In this document: positions 37,863 to 46,410 of the stretch, one piece after another
Layout: each line of letters opens with the position of its first letter
How positions within the stretch are numbered: position 1 is the first letter of the stretch
Origin: REEB95 sp963762425
GTDB taxonomy: Bacteria > Pseudomonadota > Alphaproteobacteria > ATCC43930 > CGMCC-115725
Assembly (NCBI GenBank): GCA_963762425.1
Contig: CAVXKY010000024.1
Coordinates: 310,001-374,000, forward strand
Length of the DNA stretch: 64,000 nt
Reading direction: 5' to 3'
Translations under genes and position numbers: made by a program
Notes under the pieces: generated by a model
The model's input: only the letters and a program-made list of their open reading frames with translations
What the model was told of the DNA's origin: nothing
Database searches by the model: none

Positions 37863-40259
37863 ATGAACGCAACGCCACAGCGAGTGGGGCTCCCCGCCGA
37901 GCCGGTCACCTCTTCGAGCACGCCTGAAAGCGTGATCGAGGCCAGGCTTGCCGCGGCCGAAGCGAAGCTCGCCGATGCCGAGGAAATTCTCGGCGATGCG
38001 TTGCAGAGTTCCTCGAGCTGGATCTGGGAAGCCGACGAGAACCACTGCTTCACCCGCATCATCGGACCGATCGAGGCCATCTTCGGCACCAAGCCGGAAA
38101 AGCTGATCGGCAAGAAGGTCGAAGATTTCTCGCGCGCCGCCCTGGATCCGAGCGTGCAGAATCACTTCAATACCATCCAACAGCGCAAGCCCTATCGCGA
38201 CGTCATAACCTCGATCAGCACGCCCAAGGGCACCCGTTTCGTCAAGGCAAGCGGCAAGCCGCTTTACGACGAGAGCGGCAAGTTCCTCGGCTACCGCGGC
38301 ACCGGCAGCGACGTGACCGAGCAGGTGCAGACCGAGCACCGCGCCAACGAATCCAATCGCCGCTTCATGGAGGCGATGGAGAACGTTCCCGCGAGCCTGA
38401 TGCTGTGCGACCGCGACGATCGCATCGTCTTCTGCAACAGCGTCACGCAGCGTTATTTCCCCACCGCCGCGCATCTGCTCGTCCCGGGCACCAAATACGA
38501 GGATCTGCTGCGCGCCCACGCCGCCAGTGGATTTGTCGCCGAGGTCAGTAAGGATTTCGAGGGCTGGATCCGTGAGCGCATGCAGAGCCACCGCTCCGGT
38601 AACACCAACTTCTCACGTTCCTACAGCGACGGCCGTTGGAGTCAGATCGTCGAACGCCGCACCTCGGATGGCGGCATCATCGGCATCCGCCTCGACATCA
38701 CCGAACTCAAGAAGCGTGAAAAAGAGCGTGAATCCGCGCGAGCCCAGCTCCGGGACGCCATCGAGACCATGCCGGCGTCCCTTATTCTCTACGATCGCGA
38801 CGAGAAGATCGTGCTCTGCAACAATCAAGCGGCGAAATTCTTCCCCGAGGCCGCCGATCTTCTTGTGCCTGGAACCTCGGTCGAACATTGGACCCGCACG
38901 CGCAACCAGCGTCTTCATCCTGAAGCCTCGGCGGAAGAGATCGAGCGGCTGGTGCAGAAGCGGTTACAGGAATTCCGCAGTCCCGGCGTCACCGCGCCCG
39001 CCCAACTGCCCGACGGCCGCTGGACCCAGGCCTTCGAGCGGCGCACCGACGAGGGCGGCACCGTATGCGTACGCATCGACATCACCGAGATCAAGAAGCG
39101 CGAAAAAGAGCTGCAAGAGGTGGCCGCGAAGTTCCAGCGCAGCCAGGAGCATCTCGATCGCGCACAGCGGATTTCCCGCACCGGCAGCGACGAGCGGAAT
39201 CTGATAACCGGCGAGGGCGAATGGTCCGATACGACTTATGATATCTTTGGCGTCAGCCGCGGGAGTTTCGTTCCGAGTTACTCCAATTTCCTCAGCATGG
39301 TTCATCCCGACGACCGGCACATCTGCCTGGAAGCGCGCAAGGACATAGACGCGGGCAAGGCCCTCAAGCCCTACGAGTACCGGATCATCCGCCCCGATGG
39401 CCAAGTACGCACCATCTACCGCGAGACCGTCGTGCAAAACGACGAACACGGCAAGCCCGTGAGTTATACCGGCACGCTCCGCGATGTCACGGAACTGCGT
39501 GTGGCCGAGGAAGCGGTAAAGCAGAAGACGCGTGAAATCGAGGCGCACGCCGTTGAACTGCAACGCTCCAATGCGGAACTCGAGCAGTTCGCCTATGTCG
39601 CCTCGCACGATCTGCAGGAGCCGCTCCGCATGGTGGCGAGCTATTGCCAGCTATTGCAGCGCCGCTACAAGGACAAGCTCGACGGCGACGCCAATGAATT
39701 CATCGGCTTCGCCGTCGAAGGCGCCAACCGCATGCAGCGCCTCATCAACGATCTGCTGGGTTATTCGCGCGTCGGCCGCAAGGGCGGCAACCCGGAAAAT
39801 TTCCAGGCCGTCGATGCGCTGAAGACCGCGCTCGCTAATTTGCAAGGCGCGATATCCGAAAGCGGCGCCAAGATCGAGTTCGACAATTTGCCCGCGATCC
39901 ACGCCGACCGCACCCAGATATCCCAGTTGTTCCAGAATCTGATCGGCAACGCGATCAAGTTCCGGCGCGACGGCGAGAGCCCCCTCATCCGCATCTCCGC
40001 CGCCCCCGAGGGCGGATTCTGGCATTTCACGATCGAGGACAACGGCATCGGCATCGAGAAAGAATATCTCGACCGCGTATTTCTGATCTTCCAGCGCCTG
40101 CACGAGCGCAACAAGTATCCCGGCACCGGTATTGGTCTCGCCATTGCCAAGAAGGTAATCGAGCACAACGGCGGCCGTATCTGGATCGAGTCCACGCCCG
40201 GCCAGGGCAGCAAGTTCAACTTCACCCTGCCGGCAGCTTCCAAAACGGAGAAAGTCTGA
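37863..40259 (+). CDS. Multi-PAS sensor histidine kinase
   Basis: 798 residues from ATG 37863 (GTG 37788 possible), with no membrane segment, so cytoplasmic. After a short coiled coil there are four PAS domains: one starting SSSSWIWEADENHCFTRI, two PAS-7-type domains with ENVPASLMLCDRDDRIVFCN and ETMPASLILYDRDEKIVLCN, and a PAS_3 domain with MVHPDDRH. The phosphoacceptor His582 lies in YVASHDLQEPLRMV, the phytochrome-kinase type HisKA. The ATPase core has NLIGNAIKFR, IEDNGIGIE and GTGIGLAIAKKV. The stop overlaps the start of the next gene (TGATG), so kinase and regulator are coupled. The two tandem PAS-7 domains look like a duplication. Confidence 0.88.
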   Translation: MNATPQRVGLPAEPVTSSSTPESVIEARLAAAEAKLADAEEILGDALQSSSSWIWEADENHCFTRIIGPIEAIFGTKPEKLIGKKVEDFSRAALDPSVQNHFNTIQQRKPYRDVITSISTPKGTRFVKASGKPLYDESGKFLGYRGTGSDVTEQVQTEHRANESNRRFMEAMENVPASLMLCDRDDRIVFCNSVTQRYFPTAAHLLVPGTKYEDLLRAHAASGFVAEVSKDFEGWIRERMQSHRSGNTNFSRSYSDGRWSQIVERRTSDGGIIGIRLDITELKKREKERESARAQLRDAIETMPASLILYDRDEKIVLCNNQAAKFFPEAADLLVPGTSVEHWTRTRNQRLHPEASAEEIERLVQKRLQEFRSPGVTAPAQLPDGRWTQAFERRTDEGGTVCVRIDITEIKKREKELQEVAAKFQRSQEHLDRAQRISRTGSDERNLITGEGEWSDTTYDIFGVSRGSFVPSYSNFLSMVHPDDRHICLEARKDIDAGKALKPYEYRIIRPDGQVRTIYRETVVQNDEHGKPVSYTGTLRDVTELRVAEEAVKQKTREIEAHAVELQRSNAELEQFAYVASHDLQEPLRMVASYCQLLQRRYKDKLDGDANEFIGFAVEGANRMQRLINDLLGYSRVGRKGGNPENFQAVDALKTALANLQGAISESGAKIEFDNLPAIHADRTQISQLFQNLIGNAIKFRRDGESPLIRISAAPEGGFWHFTIEDNGIGIEKEYLDRVFLIFQRLHERNKYPGTGIGLAIAKKVIEHNGGRIWIESTPGQGSKFNFTLPAASKTEKV

Positions 40260-40726
40260 TGCACGACGTCATCCACAGCCGCCCCATCGAGATTCTGCTG
40301 GTCGAGGACAATCCCGGCGATGCGCGACTGACGCAAGAGGCGTTGCGCGAGGGCAAGATCCGCAACAATCTTCACCATGCGAAGGACGGCGTTGAAGCGC
40401 TGGCCTTCCTCAAGCGCGAGGGTGCCTACGCCGACGCGCCGACGCCGGATCTGGTCCTGCTCGATCTCAACCTGCCCCGCAAGGACGGGCGCCAGGTGCT
40501 GAGCGAAATGAAGGAGGATTCGCGGCTCCGTCTTATCCCGGTGGTGGTGCTCACCACTTCCGAGGCCGAGAAGGACATCGTCAAGAGCTACGAACTGCAC
40601 GCCAATTGCTACATCACCAAGCCGGTCGATCTCGAAAAGTTCATAGAGATCGTGCGCGCCATCGAGAGTTTTTGGCTGGCGGTGGTGACGCTACCGAGCC
40701 GCAATCCGCAACTAGCATCGTTCTAA
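40259..40726 (+). CDS. CheY-like response regulator (Rcp1 type)
   Basis: 155 residues, a single receiver domain. Acidic pocket Glu16-Asp17 in ILLVEDNPGD, phosphoacceptor Asp69 in LVLLDLNLPRKDG, and the Lys in NCYITKPVDLEKF. The NPGDARL and the extended loop after the beta-3 strand are features of Rcp1, the partner of cyanobacterial phytochrome kinases, matching the SHDLQEPLR-type kinase that it overlaps by three bases. It has no output domain and probably relays phosphate to another protein, perhaps the hybrid protein encoded just downstream. Confidence 0.9.
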   Translation: MHDVIHSRPIEILLVEDNPGDARLTQEALREGKIRNNLHHAKDGVEALAFLKREGAYADAPTPDLVLLDLNLPRKDGRQVLSEMKEDSRLRLIPVVVLTTSEAEKDIVKSYELHANCYITKPVDLEKFIEIVRAIESFWLAVVTLPSRNPQLASF

Positions 40727-40767
40727 GGCAAACCGGGGAATTTCGTCAGGTGCTGGACAAGGCGAAC

Positions 40768-41937
40768 ATGGCCTCCACAGGCGTGCTGCGCATCCTCCTG
40801 ATCGAGGACAATCCAGGCGATGCGCGGCTGACGACCGAGCTTTTGCGCGAGGCCGGCGTGCTCACCTTCGAATGTGTCCGCGCCGAGAGCCTGGAGCGCG
40901 GCCTCGGTCTACTGCTCGAACAGGAATTCCAGATCGTCCTAGCCGATTTGTCGCTGGGCGACGCCAACGGCATCGAAATCGTCAAGCAGTTGCACGAGCG
41001 GCATCCCACGTTGCCGATGATCGTGCTGAGCGGCCTCGAGGACGAGACCGTGGCCGTGAATGCGTTGCAGGAAGGCGCGCAGGATTACCTGGTCAAGGGT
41101 CAAGGCGATGGCCACCTCATCAGCCGCTCGATCCGCTATGCCATGGAGCGCAAACGCGCGGAGGCCCAACTGATCGAGGCCAAGAACAGCGCCGAATCGG
41201 CGAACCGCGCCAAGTCGGAATTTCTTGCGAATATGAGTCATGAGCTGCGCACGCCCTTGAACGCCATCATCGGTTTCTCCGAAATATTGCAACAGGAAGG
41301 CCTCGGGCCCTTGGGTCACGCTTCCTACCGCGACTATGTGCGCGACGTTCATGAGAGCGGCGTCCATCTGTTGAAGATCATCAACGACATTCTCGATCTG
41401 TCGAAGATCGAGGTCGGCCGCCTCACCCTCGACGAAGTGCCCATCGACGTGAGGGATACCGTCGAATCCTGTCTCAGAATCGTGCGCGAGCGAGCCGCCA
41501 ATGCCGGGCTCGATCTGATCGTGGATTTCGCCCCCGATCTGCCGACGCTCAACGCCGACGAGCGCCTGGTCAAGCAGGTGCTGCTGAACCTGCTCTCCAA
41601 CGCCATCAAGTTCACGCCCAAGGGCTCGGTGCGCGTAACGGCGGGCGTGGCCCCGGATGACGGTGTCTATATTTCGGTCATCGATACCGGCATCGGCATA
41701 GCGGCCGAGGATATCGAGAAGGCGCTTATGCCCTTCGTCCAGATCGACAGCACGTTGCAGCGCAAATACGATGGCACCGGCTTGGGGTTGCCGCTCGCGC
41801 GTTCGATGACCGAGCATCACGGCGGCAGCTTCGAGATCAAAAGCACTCTGGGTGAAGGGACATCCATCACGGTGCGCTTCCCGCCCGAGCGTTCACTCCG
41901 CGCCCCGGCCGAAACCGCGCTCAGGGCCGCCAGCTAA
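40768..41937 (+). CDS. Receiver domain - histidine kinase hybrid
   Basis: 389 residues. An N-terminal receiver with Asp60 (IVLADLSLGDANG), IEDNPGD and YLVKGQGDG is followed by a coiled coil and a HisKA/HATPase unit: His158 in ANMSHELRTPLNAIIGFSEIL, NLLSNAIKFTPKGS, VIDTGIGIA and GTGLGLPLARSM. It has no sensor domain; input should come as phosphate or binding at the receiver, most simply from the kinase/regulator pair just upstream (41 bases away). No DNA-binding output gene is adjacent, so the final target is not known. The ATG at 40768 is preceded by AAGGCGAAC. Confidence 0.88.
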   Translation: MASTGVLRILLIEDNPGDARLTTELLREAGVLTFECVRAESLERGLGLLLEQEFQIVLADLSLGDANGIEIVKQLHERHPTLPMIVLSGLEDETVAVNALQEGAQDYLVKGQGDGHLISRSIRYAMERKRAEAQLIEAKNSAESANRAKSEFLANMSHELRTPLNAIIGFSEILQQEGLGPLGHASYRDYVRDVHESGVHLLKIINDILDLSKIEVGRLTLDEVPIDVRDTVESCLRIVRERAANAGLDLIVDFAPDLPTLNADERLVKQVLLNLLSNAIKFTPKGSVRVTAGVAPDDGVYISVIDTGIGIAAEDIEKALMPFVQIDSTLQRKYDGTGLGLPLARSMTEHHGGSFEIKSTLGEGTSITVRFPPERSLRAPAETALRAAS

Positions 41938-41945
41938 ATCATCGC

Positions 41946-42725
41946 CTAGAACGTCCCCGGATAGGCGCCGCCATCGACCAACAGATTCTGGCCGGTGATG
42001 TAACCGGCCTCGGTGCTGCACAGGAAGGCGCAAGCAGATCCGAATTCCTCCGCCGTGCCGAAACGCCCCGCCGGCATCCCCGCCAAACGCCGCTGCCTCG
42101 CCTCTTCGACCGAGATTTTGGCGTTCTTGGCCATGGTCTCGATGTTCGACTTGAGCCGGTCGGTATCCATCGCGCCGGGCAGAAGATTGTTGATGGTGAC
42201 GTTGTGGCGCACGGTCTTGCGCGACAATCCGGCGACGAATCCCGTCAGGCCGGTGCGCGCGCCGTTGGAAAGACCCAGTATATCGATCGGCGCCTTCACC
42301 GCGCTCGATGTGATGTTGACGATGCGGCCGAAACGCCGCGCGATCATGCCGTCGATGGTCGCCCGGATCAGCTCGATCGGCGTCAGCATGTTGGCGTCGA
42401 GCGCCTTGATCCAGATCTCGCGTGTCCAGTCGCGGAAATCACCCGGCGGCGGTCCGCCCGCGTTGTTGATCAGAATATCGGGCGACGGGCAAGCGGCCAG
42501 CGCCTGTTTCCGGCCCTCGGGGGTCGTGATGTCGCCAGCAACCGCCGTCACCTTGGCGCCGAACTTGGCGCGCAGCTCGGCCGCCGTCGCTTCGAGCACG
42601 TCCCTGCCCCGCGCGGTGATGACGAGGTCGGCGCCTTCACGCGCCAAGGCCGCGGCGCAACCCTTGCCAAGTCCCTTGCTCGCGGCGCAAACCAGCGCCG
42701 TCTTGCCCTTGAGGCCGAAATCCAT
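41946..42725 (-). CDS. SDR-family oxidoreductase without the Tyr-Lys active site
   Basis: 259 residues from ATG 42725 with GAAGGAGGGCGGC ahead. Rossmann features of classical short-chain dehydrogenases are present: GKTALVCAASKGLGKGCA, AVAGDITTPEG, DILINNAGGPPPG and a C-terminal GYITGQNLLVDGGAYPG. At the active site the usual S-x12-Y-x3-K is SSAVKAPIDILGLSNGARTG: the Ser is kept but the Tyr and Lys are replaced. It belongs to the 3-oxoacyl-ACP-reductase-like subgroup that shares this change, so it may not be a normal dehydrogenase. A longer upstream frame is only a shadow of the cytochrome gene. Confidence 0.82.
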   Translation of the reverse strand: MDFGLKGKTALVCAASKGLGKGCAAALAREGADLVITARGRDVLEATAAELRAKFGAKVTAVAGDITTPEGRKQALAACPSPDILINNAGGPPPGDFRDWTREIWIKALDANMLTPIELIRATIDGMIARRFGRIVNITSSAVKAPIDILGLSNGARTGLTGFVAGLSRKTVRHNVTINNLLPGAMDTDRLKSNIETMAKNAKISVEEARQRRLAGMPAGRFGTAEEFGSACAFLCSTEAGYITGQNLLVDGGAYPGTF

Positions 42726-42762
42726 GCCGCCCTCCTTCGTCACATCCTCGTCTGCCGGGGCT

Positions 42763-43689
42763 CTACTTACCCGTGGCGCGCAGCGGCGGCAATGATTTGA
42801 GATAGACCGCGATGGCGTGGCGATCATCCGTGGTGAGATGGGATGTTCCGCCCACCACCTCGCCCATGCCGGAGCCCACGGAATCGAAATCCGGCGTCTG
42901 GCCGGAAAGCAGCACGGTCTCGATGTCGGCGATGCTCCACTTGCCGATGCCGGTGGCATCGTCGGGCGTGATGTTCGGCGCTTTCTGTCCGTCGGGTCCA
43001 TGCGGGTTGCCGGCAAAGGCATGGGCATGGTCGAGCGCGCCCAGGAAATTGCGCGGCGTGTGGCATTCCTCGCAATGCACCACCGCCTCGGCCAGATACC
43101 GGCCGCGGTTCCATTCCGCGCTTTGCCCGACCACGGGCTCCAACGGTCCTTCCCGGAAGAACATCAGGCGCCAGCCGAACAGCAGCGGCCGCCAGCCAAA
43201 CGGAAATTTGACCTGGTGCGGCGTATTCGGTCGCGTGACCGGCTGCTGCGCCATGAGATAGGCGTAGAGATCGGCAATATCGGAATCGCTCATGCCGGTG
43301 AAGGAGGGATAGGGAAACACCGGGAAGAGAAAATCGCCGTCATCGTCCCGGCCGTGGCGCAACGCGCGGCGGAAATCGTCGAGCGTCCATTTGCCGATGC
43401 CGGTGGCCGAATCGGGCGTGATGTTGGGGCTGTAATAGGTGCCGAAGGGCGTCGCCAATGCCCGGCCGCCGGCCAGGGGAACGCCCTTATTCTTCTTGTC
43501 GGTATGGCAGGAGACGCAATCGGCGGCGGTAAAGATGTAGGCGCCGCGCGCGATGGCGGCTTGGTCGGCGGCCCAGGCCGGGTGGCTCGTCAAGGGCGAA
43601 GCCAGGAACAAGGTCGCGCAGAGAGCGAGCAGCGCAACCGCCGCGTAGCCCGTTAAGGGCGAAGCCGAGACCGGAAAATAAAGCCTCAT
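42763..43689 (-). CDS. Dihaem cytochrome c
   Basis: 308 residues from ATG 43689. A membrane or signal segment (GYAAVALLALCATLFLASPL) is followed by WAADQAAIARGAYIFTAADCVSCH, the first haem site CVSCH, and a second, CEECH, in AVVHCEECHTPRNFLG. Each is followed by an SPNITPD/APNITPD...GIGKW repeat, so the two haem domains arose by duplication. The partner dehydrogenase is not adjacent. Such proteins accept electrons from periplasmic alcohol, aldehyde or sugar dehydrogenases. A single longer frame joins it to the upstream cytochrome c', but that join is an artefact of a frameshift near 43785. Confidence 0.88.
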   Translation of the reverse strand: MRLYFPVSASPLTGYAAVALLALCATLFLASPLTSHPAWAADQAAIARGAYIFTAADCVSCHTDKKNKGVPLAGGRALATPFGTYYSPNITPDSATGIGKWTLDDFRRALRHGRDDDGDFLFPVFPYPSFTGMSDSDIADLYAYLMAQQPVTRPNTPHQVKFPFGWRPLLFGWRLMFFREGPLEPVVGQSAEWNRGRYLAEAVVHCEECHTPRNFLGALDHAHAFAGNPHGPDGQKAPNITPDDATGIGKWSIADIETVLLSGQTPDFDSVGSGMGEVVGGTSHLTTDDRHAIAVYLKSLPPLRATGK

Positions 43690-43715
43690 CGTCTTCAATC
43701 GATGCCTGGCCGCGT

Positions 43716-44190
43716 TCAGGTCTTCGGCGCGCGGTAATCGGTATGGCAGGCGCCGCAGCCGTTGCGGAAGGTTACCACCAATTGATCCATCGATCGCCTG
43801 GCTGTCGCCGCTCTTCACCGCGGCGAGCAGTTTTTGCTCGTTGGCCAGCAGCCCCGCCGCCAGCGCCTTGACCTTGTCCATGTTCTGCCAGATTTCGGGC
43901 TTGGCGCGCGAAACACCGGGAAAATCGGTGCTGCTGGTGCCCGCCACGAACTGATCGGGAATTTTGGGCGCGCGCGAAATCAGGTCGTTTAGCTTGCCCA
44001 CGGCGGTGGCTTGGTCGCCATTGCCCTTGGCATAGGCGGCGATGGCATCGAAATCGTGCTGTTGTTGCTCCATGAAATCCTGCCGCGCCTTGACGAAGCT
44101 CGACTTGTCTTGAGCGAAGACCGCGGTTGCAGCCACCAGCCCGGCGGCCGCGAACAGCGCGACCACACTCCATGATGTCCTCTTGCGCAT
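43716..44190 (-). CDS. Cytochrome c', one frameshift before the haem motif
   Basis: About 158 residues. Signal peptide (MRKRTSWSVVALFAAAGL...AVFAQ), then a four-helix bundle typical of cytochrome c' (ARQDFMEQQQHDFDAIAAYAKG, FPGVSRAKPEIWQNMDKVKALAAGLLANEQKLL). Past a one-base shift near 43785 the frame continues as MDQLVVTFRNGCGACHTDYRAPKT: the single C-terminal haem site CGACH with its final basic tail, exactly where the family has it. Cytochromes c' bind NO and CO in the periplasm. It precedes the dihaem cytochrome on the same strand with a 26-base gap and a GGAGAGGG ribosome-binding site. Confidence 0.82.
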
Positions 44191-44290
44191 GGATCCCTCT
44201 CCGCCTCACATCGGGCGGTGGATGATAGAATCCGTCCGCCGAGGTACGAGACACGATTGCGTGAGATTCACTTTCCGTTTCTCGCGTTTT

Positions 44291-44689
44291 TTAGTCCATC
44301 AACCCGAGTTCGAGCCTGGCCTCCAGGCTCATGCGGTCCTTGGTCCAGGAAGGATTCCACACCAGCTTGACCCGCGCGTCCTGAACGCCGGGCACGCTTG
44401 AGATCGCGTCGCGCACCTGGCCGGGCAGCGATTCCGCCACCGGGCAGGACGGCGCGGTGAGCGTCATCTCGACATAGACCACGCCGTCCTTGCGCACGAT
44501 GAGTTCGTAGATCAATCCCAAATCCACCAAATTGACCGGAATTTCGGGATCGCGCACGGTCTTGAGCGCGGCCAGCACTTTCTCCTCGAGCTCGGGGTCC
44601 TTCTCGCCCGGATCCGGCCGCTCGACCTCTTCCGTCTCCGGAAGCGCGGTACGCATGAAATCGAACGGGTCCTTGCCTTCGTCCTGCAT
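44291..44689 (-). CDS. sufT: SufT/MIP18-type Fe-S assembly factor
   Basis: 132 residues with a DUF59 (MIP18) domain: VLAALKTVRDPEIPVNLVDLGLIYE, VYVEMTLTAPSCPVAESLPGQV with the conserved Cys, and VKLVWNPSWTKDRMSLEAR. It is the last gene of the SUF operon and starts three bases after sufU. SufT is needed for maturation of some Fe-S proteins under high demand in other bacteria. The acidic N-terminal extension (EEVERPDPGEKDPE) is typical for the alphaproteobacterial form. Confidence 0.9.
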   Translation of the reverse strand: MQDEGKDPFDFMRTALPETEEVERPDPGEKDPELEEKVLAALKTVRDPEIPVNLVDLGLIYELIVRKDGVVYVEMTLTAPSCPVAESLPGQVRDAISSVPGVQDARVKLVWNPSWTKDRMSLEARLELGLMD

Positions 44690-44692
44690 GAT

Positions 44693-45157
44693 CTACTCGG
44701 TCTTGACCGTGACGTTGCCGTCCTTGAGCGCCGCCTCGAAGGCGTGCCAGGCCAGGGTCGCGCATTTGACCCGCGCCGGATAGGCCTTCACCCCGGTCAG
44801 CGGCTCGAGCCGTTCCATCTCGTCCTCGAGGCCATGAGACGGATGCGAGGAAGGGTGCGGATGGCCGGTGACGCGGGCATGGAAATCCTTGAACAGTTCC
44901 TCGGCGGCGGCCACGGTCTTGCCCTTCAGCACCTCGGTCATCAGCGAAGCCGAAGCGGTGGAGATGGCGCAGCCGCGCCCCTCGAAGCTCACATCTTTTA
45001 TTCTGTCGCCGTCGAGTTCGACATAGACGGTGACACGGTCGCCGCAAAGCGGATTATGGCCTTGGGCCGAATGGGTCGCATGGGCAAGCGCGTGGAAATT
45101 GCGCGGATGGCGGCCGTGATCGAGGATGATATCCTGGTAAAGCTCGCGCGTATCCAT
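44693..45157 (-). CDS. sufU: SUF-type Fe-S scaffold / sulfur acceptor
   Basis: 154 residues from ATG 45157 (GTGAGGG ahead). The three conserved cysteines are Cys38 (HNPLCGDRV), Cys63 (EGRGCAIS) and Cys132 (ARVKCATLAW), with the insertion between the last two that separates SufU from IscU; a His-rich stretch (GHPHPSSHPSHG) fills it. SufU accepts sulfur from SufS in SUF systems that lack SufE. Its start lies within the end of sufS. The family identity is firm, although scaffold and sulfur-transfer roles are not distinguishable here. Confidence 0.9.
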   Translation of the reverse strand: MDTRELYQDIILDHGRHPRNFHALAHATHSAQGHNPLCGDRVTVYVELDGDRIKDVSFEGRGCAISTASASLMTEVLKGKTVAAAEELFKDFHARVTGHPHPSSHPSHGLEDEMERLEPLTGVKAYPARVKCATLAWHAFEAALKDGNVTVKTE

Positions 45158-45165
45158 GGCATCCC

Positions 45166-46410
45166 TCACCCGAATATTTTCTGCGCGGCGACCAGCGCGG
45201 ATGCGAGCGCGTCGATGTCGCTCTCGTCGTTGTAGACGCCGAGCGAGGCCCGCGTGGTGCCGGTCAGGCCCAACCTATCCATCAGCGGCTGGGCGCAATG
45301 ATGTCCGGCGCGCACCGCCACGTGATGCTGGTCCAGCACGGTGGCGAGATCGTGGGGATGAATGCCTTGGACGTCGAGCGACAATATCCCGAGCCGCCGC
45401 TGCCCCGCCCCGACCAGCTTGACGCCCGGCAGGCTGGAGAGTTTGTCCACGCCGTAGCCGGTGAGTTGCTCTTCATGCATCCGGATGGCGTCACGGCCCA
45501 GGTCTTCGATGTATTCCAGCGCGCGCGCCAGGCCGATGGCGCCGGAGATGTCGGGCGTGCCAGCCTCGAAACGGTGCGGCGGATGCTGGAAAGTGGTTTT
45601 CTCGAACGTCACCTGCTCGATCATGTCGCCGCCGCCCTGGAAAGGCGGCATGGATTCGAGGATGTCCTTCTTGGCGTAAAGCACGCCGATGCCGGTCGGC
45701 CCATAAGTTTTGTGGCCGGAGAAAACGTAGAAATCGCAATCGAGCGCGCGCACATCAATGGGCAAACGCGGCGCCGCCTGGCAGCCGTCGACCAACACCT
45801 TGGCGCCCGCTTGGTGCGCCAAGCGGATAATGGCGTCGATCGGCAGCAGCGCGCCGGTGGCGTTGGCCAGATGAGTCACCGCGACCAGCTTGGTTTTCCT
45901 GGAAAGTTTCTTCTCGAAACCGGCGAGATGGAGCCCGCCCGAGACGTCGATCGGCGCGGCCACCAATTTCAATCCGGTGCGCTCGCGGATCAATTGCCAG
46001 GGCACGATATTGGCGTGGTGCTCGAGCTCGGTAACCAGCACCTCGTCGCCCGGTTTGAGGAAGGTCAGGCCCCAGGAATAGGCGACCAGGTTGATCGCCT
46101 CGGTCGCGCCGCGCACGAACACGATCTCGTCCGAACTCGCGGCGTTGAGGAATTTCCTCGCGGTCTCGCGCGCCCCTTCATAGAGATCGGAGGAACGCGC
46201 CGACAGGCGATAGACGCCGCGATGCACATTGGCGTAATCGGTGCGGTAGAAATCCGACACGCGGTCGATGACCACGGCGGGCTTCTGCGCGCTGGCCGCG
46301 CTGTCGAGGAACACCAGCCCGGGATTGCGCTCGAAAATCGGGAAGTCGCGCTTGATGCGGCGCGGATCGAAGCCGGGCCTGGCCGCCGCTTGGAGCTTGG
46401 CCGCGGTCAT
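45166..46410 (-). CDS. sufS: Cysteine desulfurase SufS
   Basis: 414 residues of a class II cysteine desulfurase, which removes sulfur from cysteine for Fe-S assembly. The PLP site has Lys234 in FSGHKTYGPTG; the catalytic Cys372 lies in RAGHHCAQPLMDRLG; ELEHHANIVPWQ and LDSAASAQKP are the other marks. The short loop around the Cys is that of SufS. The start overlaps the stop of sufD (ATGA), so the operon is tightly coupled. Confidence 0.95.
   Translation of the reverse strand: MTAAKLQAAARPGFDPRRIKRDFPIFERNPGLVFLDSAASAQKPAVVIDRVSDFYRTDYANVHRGVYRLSARSSDLYEGARETARKFLNAASSDEIVFVRGATEAINLVAYSWGLTFLKPGDEVLVTELEHHANIVPWQLIRERTGLKLVAAPIDVSGGLHLAGFEKKLSRKTKLVAVTHLANATGALLPIDAIIRLAHQAGAKVLVDGCQAAPRLPIDVRALDCDFYVFSGHKTYGPTGIGVLYAKKDILESMPPFQGGGDMIEQVTFEKTTFQHPPHRFEAGTPDISGAIGLARALEYIEDLGRDAIRMHEEQLTGYGVDKLSSLPGVKLVGAGQRRLGILSLDVQGIHPHDLATVLDQHHVAVRAGHHCAQPLMDRLGLTGTTRASLGVYNDESDIDALASALVAAQKIFG

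Noticed and set aside
42725..43028. N-terminal extension of the SDR gene
   Set aside because: This part lies antisense inside the cytochrome gene; a strong ribosome-binding site and the Rossmann motif fix the start at 42725.
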